Below are positions 47,637-56,522 of a DNA stretch of 64,000 bases, in pieces; position 1 is the stretch's first letter, and every line of letters starts with the position of its first letter. The stretch lies in NCBI GenBank assembly GCA_016795425.1, contig JAEUHG010000030.1, forward strand, positions 1 to 64,000, written 5' to 3'. Below the pieces are notes generated by a model. It was not told the origin of the DNA, ran no database searches, and saw only the letters and a program-made list of their open reading frames with translations. This DNA is from Verrucomicrobiales bacterium. Its GTDB lineage: Bacteria > Verrucomicrobiota > Verrucomicrobiia > Limisphaerales > CAIMTB01. A program made the translations under genes and the position numbers.

Positions 47637-49502
47637 TCAGTTTCCTGGAGCTTTTGCCTTGGCCAGGTACTGCGCACGCCCCTCCTTCATCCAGTCCCAA
47701 AACGCCGCCCGCCACTGCCCCACGCGTTTCTTCTCCAACTCGCTCACCGCGCGCTTCCCAGCGTCGTCCATCAGTCTTTCGAACTCCGTCATGCGCTCCG
47801 CCGTTCCCAGTTTTTCCCAAGCCGCCTTTCGCCAATCGATGCCCCCAAACCGCGAGTACGGCGGCGGAAAATTCGCCGGATCCGAAGCGACTTCCTCGAG
47901 TCGCAGATAGAAACGCTTCATAGGGTCCCCCGCCGGCCCGAAATACAGGCGAAAGAATTCGTCCATCACCTCATCCACCTGGGTCTCGGGATCGTCCCAT
48001 ACCTTTGCCATCACGTACTGCTCGAGTTGATCCTGCTCTCCGCATTCGAAGATGCCCCGAACACCGTCCCGAATGAACGATCGCATGATCGCCGCCGTTT
48101 GATGCACCGTCACCTGCGGAAAACACTTCCAGCGATCAATCAACGCCGGCTCCATCGGATGATGGTAATAGACCCAGAGATACATCGGGGCTGATGTCTG
48201 GGCGTGCCACGCCTTGTACCATCCCATTTCATGGTTCCGTACCGACTCGTTCACCGGGAAATAACAGGTCTGCAGACAGGGCGCGACGCTGACATTGGGC
48301 TCCAACGGAAAGGACGGGGGAACGGAATAAGCCCAGTACGCCAGGGTCGCGATGAACTTGTTGGGATGCGTCTTGCCCACCTCGCGGGCCACGGCGTTGA
48401 CGAACGAGAACCAGTAATCGCTCATCTCGCCACTGCTGAATTGCCCCGATTTCCGACCTTCCCTTCCCTGGAGCAGCTTCTGGCAGGCGTCGCATCCGCA
48501 CAGGTTCATGTTGTCGTCCGGGACCATGGCGAAGTAATCCCCCATGGCCCGCCAACCCGGCGGCAAGGTTCCTTTGCCGTCGAAATAGTCGCGCGCCATG
48601 CCGGCGACCTGCCCGATCAGCTTTGGATTCGTGTAGCACAACTGCGAACCCACTCCCTTGGGATTCTGGCACTGGTACTCGGCATTCGTGAACGCCGCCT
48701 TGATGGTCTCCCGATAAAAGGTGTGGTTCCCAGCCCAACGCTCCCCGCCCTGGCGAATTCGGCGCCAGTAGAGAAACACCTGTTCCTGGCCGAACTCGCC
48801 CCATTGTTGACGCAGGAAGGGCCAATGGCCTCCCGGCAATGCGCTGCGATGCCGCAGGGCGGGAGATCGCCGAACGTCGGAGCCCTGAATACTTAGCGTG
48901 CGGCGCTTCGGCGTTATCACGTCCGACGCGCCGGGGCCATACCATCGCACCCCGGCGTGGCGTTCCAAAAAGTCGTAGGCCGCCAGGCACGTTCCCTGGT
49001 CATCGTAAAGGCCCGGCAATTCGAACCGATCGAGACCGAGACTCGGTCGTCCCACCGCCTTCCCGTAATCGATCGTATGCCGGGTTTCCGCCAACGACCC
49101 GGCTGAGGTGCCAAATCCCTGCTCTCGACGGTCGGATTCCGACCCGGCCCAATCCCGACCGATGAGAATCACCGCGTTGGTTCGAAGCGCCACCAGGTAT
49201 TCTTGAGCCGCAAAGTCCGAGCCACGATACCCCAACCGCCGAGTCGCCGCGCTTTCGCCTACCAGGATCTGGTTGCCCTCCACTGGTTCCCGGTCGCTGC
49301 GGATGTCGAGATCAACGCCGCAAATCGTGAAGATATGCGTTCGGATCTCCCAAGCGGCCAGACGTGCCGCCGGGGTCGCGGCTTCCGCGATCACGATGAC
49401 GCAGGCAGGCTTGCCCTCCACCACGAGGTCCATTCCGCCCGCCCGCAGCCAGCCTTGGATAGCGCCGGCGATCAGCAGGATTCGAAGCCAATTCCCTCTC
49501 AT
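47637..49502 (-). CDS. DUF4838 domain protein, secreted
   Basis: 621 residues from ATG 49502, with GAAGGGAG upstream and a four-base ATGA overlap with the stop of the ceramidase-like gene. Signal peptide NWLRILLIAGAIQGWLRAGG. The N-terminal part (about 25-180; 'AARLAAWEIRTHIFTICGVDLDI') resembles the non-catalytic GH67/GH20 N-terminal fold. DUF4838 follows ('GDYFAMVPDDNMNLCGCDACQKLL', 'LAYWAYSVPP', 'APCLQTCYFPVN', 'MYLWVYYHHP', 'GIFECGEQ'). DUF4838 is predicted to be a TIM-barrel glycosidase related to alpha-glucuronidases, which fits the lyase and esterase upstream, but substrate and activity are unproven. Last gene of the operon. Confidence 0.85.
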   Translation of the reverse strand: MRGNWLRILLIAGAIQGWLRAGGMDLVVEGKPACVIVIAEAATPAARLAAWEIRTHIFTICGVDLDIRSDREPVEGNQILVGESAATRRLGYRGSDFAAQEYLVALRTNAVILIGRDWAGSESDRREQGFGTSAGSLAETRHTIDYGKAVGRPSLGLDRFELPGLYDDQGTCLAAYDFLERHAGVRWYGPGASDVITPKRRTLSIQGSDVRRSPALRHRSALPGGHWPFLRQQWGEFGQEQVFLYWRRIRQGGERWAGNHTFYRETIKAAFTNAEYQCQNPKGVGSQLCYTNPKLIGQVAGMARDYFDGKGTLPPGWRAMGDYFAMVPDDNMNLCGCDACQKLLQGREGRKSGQFSSGEMSDYWFSFVNAVAREVGKTHPNKFIATLAYWAYSVPPSFPLEPNVSVAPCLQTCYFPVNESVRNHEMGWYKAWHAQTSAPMYLWVYYHHPMEPALIDRWKCFPQVTVHQTAAIMRSFIRDGVRGIFECGEQDQLEQYVMAKVWDDPETQVDEVMDEFFRLYFGPAGDPMKRFYLRLEEVASDPANFPPPYSRFGGIDWRKAAWEKLGTAERMTEFERLMDDAGKRAVSELEKKRVGQWRAAFWDWMKEGRAQYLAKAKAPGN

Positions 49503-50953
49503 GGTTGGTTCACTCCCTTCACTCTTGCCACCAATCGCGCCACGGACCCTGCGAGGCGGTCCTCGATATCCTCGCACCATCGGTTCGCCGGCAGTCCGTA
49601 AACCTCGAAAGCACCCGCCTGGTACCCTCCTTCCTTCCACAATCGATGGGACGGAATGTAAGCCATGACGTCGTTGGCGTAGCCGTTCACCCAGACCAAG
49701 TCCCCGTATTCCCGTTTGAATCGAAGCGCGTAATCGACGCAAACCTCACCGCCCAGTGCGATCCACAGCTGCCGGTCCCCCAATCTCCACACCTGCACCG
49801 GGTATTCGGGATATCGCGATGCAAACACCCGACCGGCATCCATCTCGCCCAGAAGCCGCTTCGCCCACCGGGCCCGGTAATCGGTGCCCGCCGCCACGGA
49901 TTTCAATTCGTCGCGCGAGGGTTGTTCACCGAAATCCAGGGAAACGAATTCGTGAGCGGTGCGCAACTGCCCCTCAACCTCTCGCAAGGTCCCGCTCAGT
50001 GCCTCGCGAACGGACTTGGCCAGGTCGAGGCCGCGGGCTCGACAGAGCTCCACGCTTCCGCGCGGCGCGCAACTCTGGTCGCTGCCGCAGCCCTGGAAAA
50101 ACATCGCTACGACTCCCGGATGGGATTCCTCGATTTCCCGCACGCACACGCCGCTGTAGTCCGCGGACCATCGGTAATGAAGAGTCAGCGCCGAGGTATG
50201 CGCCGCATAACCGAACACCACCGTGCGCAGTGTGCCGTCGAGGTTGCGGACCGCCAGGATGGGCACGGTGTAGTCCGAAGGCCCATTGGGGGTGCCTCCG
50301 GTGGCCAGCAAGGCCACCAATTTGCTTTCATCATTGGTCCGCCGATTCACGGCGATCGTCGCGCGACCTTCCCCCGCCCAGAGAGTGGCGGGTTTCCGGG
50401 AGTCGAGGGCACGGGATACGGTCTCGAGAATCACCGGCTCCAACCAACCTGAGTATTCGGCGATCAACCGACGCTGGGCGTCGTCGAGCGGGTAGATGTC
50501 GGTGAGTGCCTCGCGCAGCACGGGGCCGGTGTGCGTATGGGAAGCCGCGAACCGCACTTGGGCGCGACTCAATCCGTGGCGCGCCTCCAATTCACGGCAC
50601 AGGTTGTCGTAAAGCCACTTGGGGACCCCCACCAGATCCAGTGTGACCAGGACTGCCCTCTCTCCGTCCGCAGCCTCCAAGGCCAAGGCTTTGACCCAAA
50701 GTTCATCGGTCGTTCCCTCGGCCGGCCGCGTGCGAGCCGCGAAGCCACCCATCCACATCAGCTTCGCCGGGGTGATCTTCGATTGGGCGACGCCAACGTT
50801 CCATGGAACGTTCGCCTCGGCCCCTGAAGCGTTCGCGGGTCCCCAGCTAAAACCGATGCTTAACAGGAGCAGACCGATCGCCCATGGCCGCCGCGTCCTT
50901 CGTGCCGCGCCGGATCGGATGGAGCGGACGGTTTGTTGAGGTTCTGCATTCAT
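49499..50953 (-). CDS. Neutral/alkaline ceramidase N-terminal domain-like hydrolase, exported
   Basis: 484 residues. A signal segment (RRPWAIGLLLLSIGFSWGPANA) precedes 'VGVAQSKITPAKLMWMGGF', the usual family start. Zinc-ligand motifs of neutral ceramidase are present: 'ASHTHTGP' (two His) and 'FGYAAHTSAL' (third His). The catalytic-Ser region may be 'MFFQGCGSDQS'. True neutral ceramidases are about 700 residues with a C-terminal Ig-like domain, which is missing here, as in many Verrucomicrobia homologs. So ceramide cleavage is doubtful and another amide or ester, perhaps an N-acyl sugar, is possible. It starts 22 bases after the lyase stop and overlaps the DUF4838 start by four bases. Confidence 0.83.
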   Translation of the reverse strand: MNAEPQQTVRSIRSGAARRTRRPWAIGLLLLSIGFSWGPANASGAEANVPWNVGVAQSKITPAKLMWMGGFAARTRPAEGTTDELWVKALALEAADGERAVLVTLDLVGVPKWLYDNLCRELEARHGLSRAQVRFAASHTHTGPVLREALTDIYPLDDAQRRLIAEYSGWLEPVILETVSRALDSRKPATLWAGEGRATIAVNRRTNDESKLVALLATGGTPNGPSDYTVPILAVRNLDGTLRTVVFGYAAHTSALTLHYRWSADYSGVCVREIEESHPGVVAMFFQGCGSDQSCAPRGSVELCRARGLDLAKSVREALSGTLREVEGQLRTAHEFVSLDFGEQPSRDELKSVAAGTDYRARWAKRLLGEMDAGRVFASRYPEYPVQVWRLGDRQLWIALGGEVCVDYALRFKREYGDLVWVNGYANDVMAYIPSHRLWKEGGYQAGAFEVYGLPANRWCEDIEDRLAGSVARLVARVKGVNQP

Positions 50954-50974
50954 GATAAGAAAAAGAGCCGTGTC

Positions 50975-53900
50975 TCAAGGTCGCGGCCAAAGTCGTCTCC
51001 CGTCCTGCACCACCGACTCCACGGCTTCGGCATCCCCGCGGATCGCGGGTCCATCCGTCGCCGTCAGGTCGATCTCAACAAGCGCGGTCGGTTTTCGCGA
51101 CCGGATTTCAAGCCCGCCCACCTTCCATCGAGTGCCCAGGCAGAGCACGGCGCGGGTTGGCTTTCCTTCTCGATCCAATCGAACCCAGGCCACTTCGCCG
51201 TCAGTGCGAAACTCCATGCCAGCCTCTGTTCCCACAGCTTCCGGCACGTCGTGATTGCCATCGCGGGCCGGGTTCAGCGCCACGAGAAGATCGCGCCCAC
51301 CTTCCGTGAGGGTGACGACCATCCCCACTTGATCCTTCCCGCAAGGTCGACCGTGCTCGTCCACCAGCTCCAATCGTCGCACGCCTTCGAGGGCGAATCC
51401 CGGTGTCCCGGAGTCATACACACCCGCGAACGTCGAGACCAAGGGGGCCACGGTGGCCTGTCGGCGCGCCAGCACGCTGGGAATCCAGGAATCCTCCGTC
51501 CCGATAAAGCTATGAATCGACACCCATGCCTCCGCCAGGCGAACACCCGCGTCGCGAGTGAGATCCGTGAAGCGCAGCCGCAGAGGCGGTGCCCCGGGAC
51601 GTTGCGACAGCCGATCCTCGACGCTCCAAGTGACGCTCCACGGGGACGCCGGATGCTCATCCAACCGGAAGTTCCGCATCACCTCGCCGTAAGGCGCGTC
51701 CCCGCTGGGACGCGGATCAAGCCCCGCGGTCGTCAGGGTCCCGAACGGCCCGTGCACATGCCTCGTGTGTTCGGAGCCGCCGTCCACGCGGAACAGATCC
51801 ACCACGTAGAACTGCTCGGGCGAAACATCGACCAACGCCACCGTACGTTCGAACTGCTTCGCTCCCACCAGCTTTTCGGCGGAGGCGCGCACCACCTGGA
51901 ACGGTCCCCCAACCCACCAGAGCGTTCGCTTTCCGCGCCCTGGCCGTGAATCCTTGCCGTCGATGGACACCGTGTTGTGCGCCGCAGTGCGGGTGTACCA
52001 GGTCGCCCGCGGCGAGGTCCAACCCCCGTACTGCACCGGCGGATAACCGAAGTCAGGCAGCAGATCCTCGCCGTGCGCGAACAATCCCAGGGTCAGCGCA
52101 TCCGCGTGCCCGTGCCGTTCTCCCGAATCGTAGTCGAGCCAGACCGCGCGTGCGTGAGAACCGTGCCCGGATCTTAGAATCGCGAGACACCATTCTGGCT
52201 TGTCGATGCTCGGCAGGCGCCAATCGTTCCCCACTTCACCCAGTGTCGACTCCACTTTTGCCTGAAACGACTCCGGATCCGACGCGAACAGGTCGTAGGG
52301 CAGACCCGCGGTTCTTCCTCCGTTGGCCTGCGTCAATGCGCGGACAAAGTCAGCGTCGCCGGTGGCCTGGAACAGTTCCCAAAGGAACACGTACGACGAC
52401 GGCTGAATCCCTGGGTTGGACGTGAAGGCGACGCCGGCATACTGGGTGTTGCGCGCACCGATGGACCCGGTGTCGCCGCTGCGCGGATAGAAGAGTCCCA
52501 GGCACCAGGTATCGAGATGAAACCGGTACATCGCGTGCAAGCGCGGGTGGCGGCGAAGAGCCTCCCGCACGAATTCGGGATCGCTGCGCAGAAAGCGACC
52601 GAGCAATTCCGCCACGTCGCGTGGTGCGATGACTGAGTAACCCGCGATGCCCTTCTCACCGGTGACACCATCCACGGCCGTCGCGTTCTCGAGAATGCCA
52701 TCGAGCCGTTTCAACACCCGTTCACGGTTCCTTGGCCATTCCAGGACCGTATCGATCACCAGGACCGTCCGGTCGGTCATCGGATAGTTGGACTCGATCT
52801 TCGGTCGATTGGCCAGGGTATCGCGCAGGAGACGCTCCTCGATGTTGCGCTGGATATCCGCAAAGGAAGCCTTCGGATTGGCCAGACCGTGGCGCGCGGC
52901 CTTGTCGCGCAGAAAGCGCACCAGGTGGGTGTCCCCGGCCAATCCGCCGAAGACCGCGTCGTACGCCAACGCCAGGTCGTGGATCTCCACACAAGCGTCA
53001 TGCCAGGTCGAAACATAACCGGCACGCGGCGGGCCTTCGTACATCACACCCTCCCGGCCAAAATCGAAGGTCGGATACAGATCCGCCACGCGATCGAGCA
53101 GGACACCGGCCTTGTGGGCGTAAATCGGATCTCCGGTCGCCACATACGCGCCGGCAAGGTGGCGGATGCCGTCCACGATCCCCTGCTTCCATTGGCCGAA
53201 GATCAGGTAGGCGTTGATGAAGCGCCACCGCTTGCCGTCGGAGACATAGCCGTCGCCATCATCCACACCGAAGCGATGCAACGGGTCCGCGGGATCCGGG
53301 TGCTCGGCGTGGTACAACAGGGAACGATCCGCCAATGCCGGATTGAAGACGCCCCGGGGATCGAGTCCCGATCGATAGAAACGCCCAAAATCGTTCTTCG
53401 GAAACCGCTCCCGGCAGCGCGGACATTGCATCTTCCATGGATGATTCAAGGCATCGGGTTGCCACTCATACATCGGCACCGGCTTCCGGCATGCGGGACA
53501 ATGGCCGTCCGACCAAACCTGCCAGGCACGCTTGAGCGTGTTGCCAAACATCAGGTCCCAAAGGATGTCGTCCGAGCGCTCCACCCATGGCCGGGCTGCT
53601 GCGACCAGCGAGTCGCGGATCTCCGCAGCCCACCGATATTGTCGCGCATTGTCCTGGGCACGCTGCACCACGTGCTGCGGGTACAGCGCACTCGCCGTCT
53701 TCAATGAATTGGTAACCGTCGCAGGAGCCAGCATCCGGTCGAGCCAGGCGTAAGCCGCCTCCCGCTCGGATCGAGGAAACACATGAGGACCGCCGGAGGA
53801 GCGCCAGGCGAGCCGTTCGGTGGCGTTGTGGAGCCGATAGACGCCCTGCACGTCCCGCAGCAACGCGTCGAGATTCGTCGTGTTGGGAAAGATGGCGTCG

Positions 53901-54871
53901 CCTGTCGTGTACCACACGTACAGCGCCCGCGGAGCGGCGAGGGAAAGCACGTGCTGCCAATCGAACGGAATCTGGCGCACCTCGGGAAGATAACGGCCCA
54001 ACTGGGGTATCAGCGCCGTCAGGTGGGACCAGCGCTCCGGATGAGGGTCGCTGCGAAACGTGGTGAACCCGCAACTCGCAACGGCGGCTTTCAACCGCGG
54101 TTCGAAGGCGGTGGCGAACAACGTTCCATAGGCCCCATGCGAATGGCCGATACTGCCCAGGCGTTCCGGGTCCACCTCGGGTAGCGTCTGCAGGTAGTCG
54201 ACCATCCGGCTCACATCCCAGGTCATTTTTCCCATGAACGACCAGCTGGCGTGCTTGCGAAAGAACGCGATGCTGTCGTCATAGGGTTGGCGGCCAGGCC
54301 GAATGCGCTCGCCGAATCCGATCACGTCCGGCGCCAGACACACATAGCCGCGCCGTACCAACTCCAGGGCGAACGCCATCTCAGGATCGCCGCGCATCCC
54401 GCAGGGTTCTTCTTTGCCTTGCGCCACGGTCTGATGAAGGCAGATCACGGCCGCACGCCGCGGCGGTCCGGGACCGCGAGGCACCAGCAGATACGCCGGA
54501 ATCCAATCCTCCGGTTCACTGCGAATGAGAATATGGCGGCGACTATGATCGGGCTGCTCGACGACTCCGAGATCCCTGACTTCCACGCCCGGGATCCGCA
54601 GGCCGGTCGGAGTTCCCAGAATCTCCTGGATGGTCTCCGCCACCACCTGGCGTTCGTTGGCCCACAGCAGCGCATTCGTGATCGCGGACTCCGGCGAACC
54701 CAGAAGCGGTACCAGATTCGTTCGTCCGGATTGCCGGGTGACGCGGTCGGGCTTGGTCCAACTTGAGACCTGATTCCAGGCGTTCCAGTCAACGCCCTCC
54801 CAGGCTGCCAAGGCGGTGCTGGTCCCGAACACCACGAGCAAGCAGGCGAGCCACGCAACCGCCCGTCGCAT
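50975..54871 (-). CDS. Alpha/beta-hydrolase (esterase) fused to heparinase II/III-like lyase, secreted
   Basis: 1298 residues from ATG 54871 (AAAGGGAG upstream; signal peptide MRRAVAWLACLLVVFGTSTALA). Residues about 60-385 form an alpha/beta-hydrolase with G-H-S244-H-G, D325 in 'YTTGDAIFP' and H363 in 'SGGPHVFP', of the dienelactone-hydrolase/acetyl-esterase type. A zinc ribbon follows (C458, C461, C483, C486). Then come the alpha/alpha-toroid of a heparinase II/III-type lyase (about 495-900; 'TWHDACVEIHDLALAYDAVFGGL') and its beta-sandwich domain (915-1180; 'DYDSGERHGHADALTLGLFAHG', 'AAHNTVSIDG'). It probably removes ester groups and then cleaves a uronic-acid polymer. It follows the aminotransferase by 58 bases. 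Confidence 0.85.
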   Translation of the reverse strand: MRRAVAWLACLLVVFGTSTALAAWEGVDWNAWNQVSSWTKPDRVTRQSGRTNLVPLLGSPESAITNALLWANERQVVAETIQEILGTPTGLRIPGVEVRDLGVVEQPDHSRRHILIRSEPEDWIPAYLLVPRGPGPPRRAAVICLHQTVAQGKEEPCGMRGDPEMAFALELVRRGYVCLAPDVIGFGERIRPGRQPYDDSIAFFRKHASWSFMGKMTWDVSRMVDYLQTLPEVDPERLGSIGHSHGAYGTLFATAFEPRLKAAVASCGFTTFRSDPHPERWSHLTALIPQLGRYLPEVRQIPFDWQHVLSLAAPRALYVWYTTGDAIFPNTTNLDALLRDVQGVYRLHNATERLAWRSSGGPHVFPRSEREAAYAWLDRMLAPATVTNSLKTASALYPQHVVQRAQDNARQYRWAAEIRDSLVAAARPWVERSDDILWDLMFGNTLKRAWQVWSDGHCPACRKPVPMYEWQPDALNHPWKMQCPRCRERFPKNDFGRFYRSGLDPRGVFNPALADRSLLYHAEHPDPADPLHRFGVDDGDGYVSDGKRWRFINAYLIFGQWKQGIVDGIRHLAGAYVATGDPIYAHKAGVLLDRVADLYPTFDFGREGVMYEGPPRAGYVSTWHDACVEIHDLALAYDAVFGGLAGDTHLVRFLRDKAARHGLANPKASFADIQRNIEERLLRDTLANRPKIESNYPMTDRTVLVIDTVLEWPRNRERVLKRLDGILENATAVDGVTGEKGIAGYSVIAPRDVAELLGRFLRSDPEFVREALRRHPRLHAMYRFHLDTWCLGLFYPRSGDTGSIGARNTQYAGVAFTSNPGIQPSSYVFLWELFQATGDADFVRALTQANGGRTAGLPYDLFASDPESFQAKVESTLGEVGNDWRLPSIDKPEWCLAILRSGHGSHARAVWLDYDSGERHGHADALTLGLFAHGEDLLPDFGYPPVQYGGWTSPRATWYTRTAAHNTVSIDGKDSRPGRGKRTLWWVGGPFQVVRASAEKLVGAKQFERTVALVDVSPEQFYVVDLFRVDGGSEHTRHVHGPFGTLTTAGLDPRPSGDAPYGEVMRNFRLDEHPASPWSVTWSVEDRLSQRPGAPPLRLRFTDLTRDAGVRLAEAWVSIHSFIGTEDSWIPSVLARRQATVAPLVSTFAGVYDSGTPGFALEGVRRLELVDEHGRPCGKDQVGMVVTLTEGGRDLLVALNPARDGNHDVPEAVGTEAGMEFRTDGEVAWVRLDREGKPTRAVLCLGTRWKVGGLEIRSRKPTALVEIDLTATDGPAIRGDAEAVESVVQDGRRLWPRP

Positions 54872-54929
54872 CGGCTCCCTTTCGCCGCGCCTCCCGCAGG
54901 CGATATGGCGATCCTTAGGCGGCATTCGA

Positions 54930-56276
54930 TTACCCTTTGGCCAACGCCGCGGAATGCCGTTGAATCTTCCGTATGGCTTCGGCGATGCGGTCCATGTCCC
55001 CGCGCGAACCCAGAAGCAGGTTTTGGGTCAGCCAGACGGCCGACTCACAAACACGGTCGTTCCGCGCCAAATCGCGGGTCTGTTCCAGCCAACGCTTCAT
55101 TCGGGTTTCTCCGTAAATGCGGAGGTAATGACGCTGATTTGCCAGGGCCGCCACGTAGGGTTCACGCGGCAGCGGCGTGTAACCACCCGACGCGGGAACC
55201 CCCTCGCGTGACAAGGCCTCGAGGAATCGCGAGCGCGTCATCCCCGAGAACTCGGTCGCGTCATAGGCGAACATGTAAAGATGCCAGGCGCTGCGCGTGG
55301 TGCCGTCATATACCCTCGCCGGACGAATGCCGCGAAGCTGGTTGAGCATGGAGGTCAGGTAAGCCGCGTTCTCCTGACGGCGTCGCGACTGCTCTTCCAG
55401 CCGGGTCATCTGCGCCAACAGCAGCGCGGCCTGAAACTCGGTCAGGCGGAGATTGGAGCCGCGCGCCCCGCTGAGTTCCGGCCCCGCCTTCGTGAATCGC
55501 CGGCCCCGACCTTGAGAATGGAAACGATAGCAGGCCTCGGCGAAGGTTTCATCGTCTGTCACCACGGCGCCGCCCTCGCCCGAAGTCAGGTTCTTGGACG
55601 CCTGAAAGCTGAAACATCCCGCGAGCCCCCAGGTTCCGACCTTGCGCCCCCGCCACTCCGCAAGATGCGCCTGGCAGGCGTCCTCGATGATCGGTACTTG
55701 CCGGCGCCGGCCGATGTCCAACAGGCGGTCGAGATCGGCCGGGGATCCCGCGATATGCACCGGCAGGATCGCCCGCGTGTCCGGCGTGATCGCGGATTCC
55801 ACTTGTGTCGCATCGATCTGAAAGCTCTCCGCATCGGTATCCACGAAGACGGGGAGCGCGTGGTTCAAAACCACGACATTGTAGGTGGCCACAAAGGTGT
55901 AGGGCGGAAGAATCACTTCGTCCCCCGGGCCGAGGTCCAATCCACCCAATGCCGCCGTCAGTGCGGCCGTTCCCGACGCCGTCGCTACACAGCACTTCGC
56001 CCCCACCAGCGACGCGTACGCCTCCTCGAAACGCAGCACCTGCTTGCCATTGCCTCGAAACCAGGAGCGCGACCGCAGCACCTCCTGCATCGCCCGCTCG
56101 TCGGTGGCGGTTGTGACTGGCCACATTGGCGGCGACTCCGGATAGGCCTTGGAACCGCCGAGCAGGACGGGACGGCTGGTCTCGGAACGGGGAGCTGGCT
56201 TGGCTCCGACCGCGGCTCCCGCGGCGGCCAGGGAGGTCGCTCCTAGGAAGGTCCTCCGACTCCATGGGGTGCTCAT
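54930..56276 (-). CDS. DegT/DnrJ/EryC1/StrS family aminotransferase with Tat signal
   Basis: 448 residues from ATG 56276; the frame is open upstream but through a low-complexity repeat. 'MSTPWSRRTFLGATSLAAAGAAVGA' is a Tat-type signal. Family motifs are 'SGTAALTAALGGLDLGPGDEVILPPYTFVATYN', 'PIIEDACQAHLAEW' (D199 to the PLP ring), and 'FSFQASKNLTSGEGG' with the PLP lysine K228. The C-terminus has 'WHLYMFAYDATEFSG'. Cytosolic relatives aminate keto-sugars for surface glycans. The leader implies the folded, PLP-loaded enzyme is exported, as seen in some PVC bacteria; the role outside is unknown. First gene of the four-gene minus-strand group ending with DUF4838. Confidence 0.88.
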   Translation of the reverse strand: MSTPWSRRTFLGATSLAAAGAAVGAKPAPRSETSRPVLLGGSKAYPESPPMWPVTTATDERAMQEVLRSRSWFRGNGKQVLRFEEAYASLVGAKCCVATASGTAALTAALGGLDLGPGDEVILPPYTFVATYNVVVLNHALPVFVDTDAESFQIDATQVESAITPDTRAILPVHIAGSPADLDRLLDIGRRRQVPIIEDACQAHLAEWRGRKVGTWGLAGCFSFQASKNLTSGEGGAVVTDDETFAEACYRFHSQGRGRRFTKAGPELSGARGSNLRLTEFQAALLLAQMTRLEEQSRRRQENAAYLTSMLNQLRGIRPARVYDGTTRSAWHLYMFAYDATEFSGMTRSRFLEALSREGVPASGGYTPLPREPYVAALANQRHYLRIYGETRMKRWLEQTRDLARNDRVCESAVWLTQNLLLGSRGDMDRIAEAIRKIQRHSAALAKG

Positions 56277-56393
56277 AGGCTCCGGGATGTGACAGTCACC
56301 AGTGGGCCCTAGGACCTCGGCCTCTGGCAAGCGGAGGTTCGAACCCATGCCCCGGTCGGGCGCATCGGGAATTTGTCGAAGCAAAAGGATTTC

Positions 56394-56423
56394 GATACCG
56401 ATTCCGATGCCGATACCGACCCC
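56394..56423. repeat. Hexamer microsatellite, five GATNCC units
   Basis: GATACC GATTCC GATGCC GATACC GACCCC lie end to end in the divergent gap between the aminotransferase and peptidase genes. The repeat gives spurious Ile/Gly-rich or Asp-rich open frames extending both genes upstream, a further reason to use the internal starts. Confidence 0.8.
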
Positions 56424-56522
56424 GAAGGTGAAGATGGACCAACCTCCGGGATTCGCCCCACCGGTCCCCATCCATCCCTCGGAACCATCGACAGACCGCC
56501 CCGATTCCCTCCAGAATCAGGT

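Noticed and set aside
56277..56471. N-terminal extension of the aminotransferase (Gly/Ile-rich)
   Set aside because: It is translated hexamer microsatellite; the Tat leader begins at the internal ATG at 56276.
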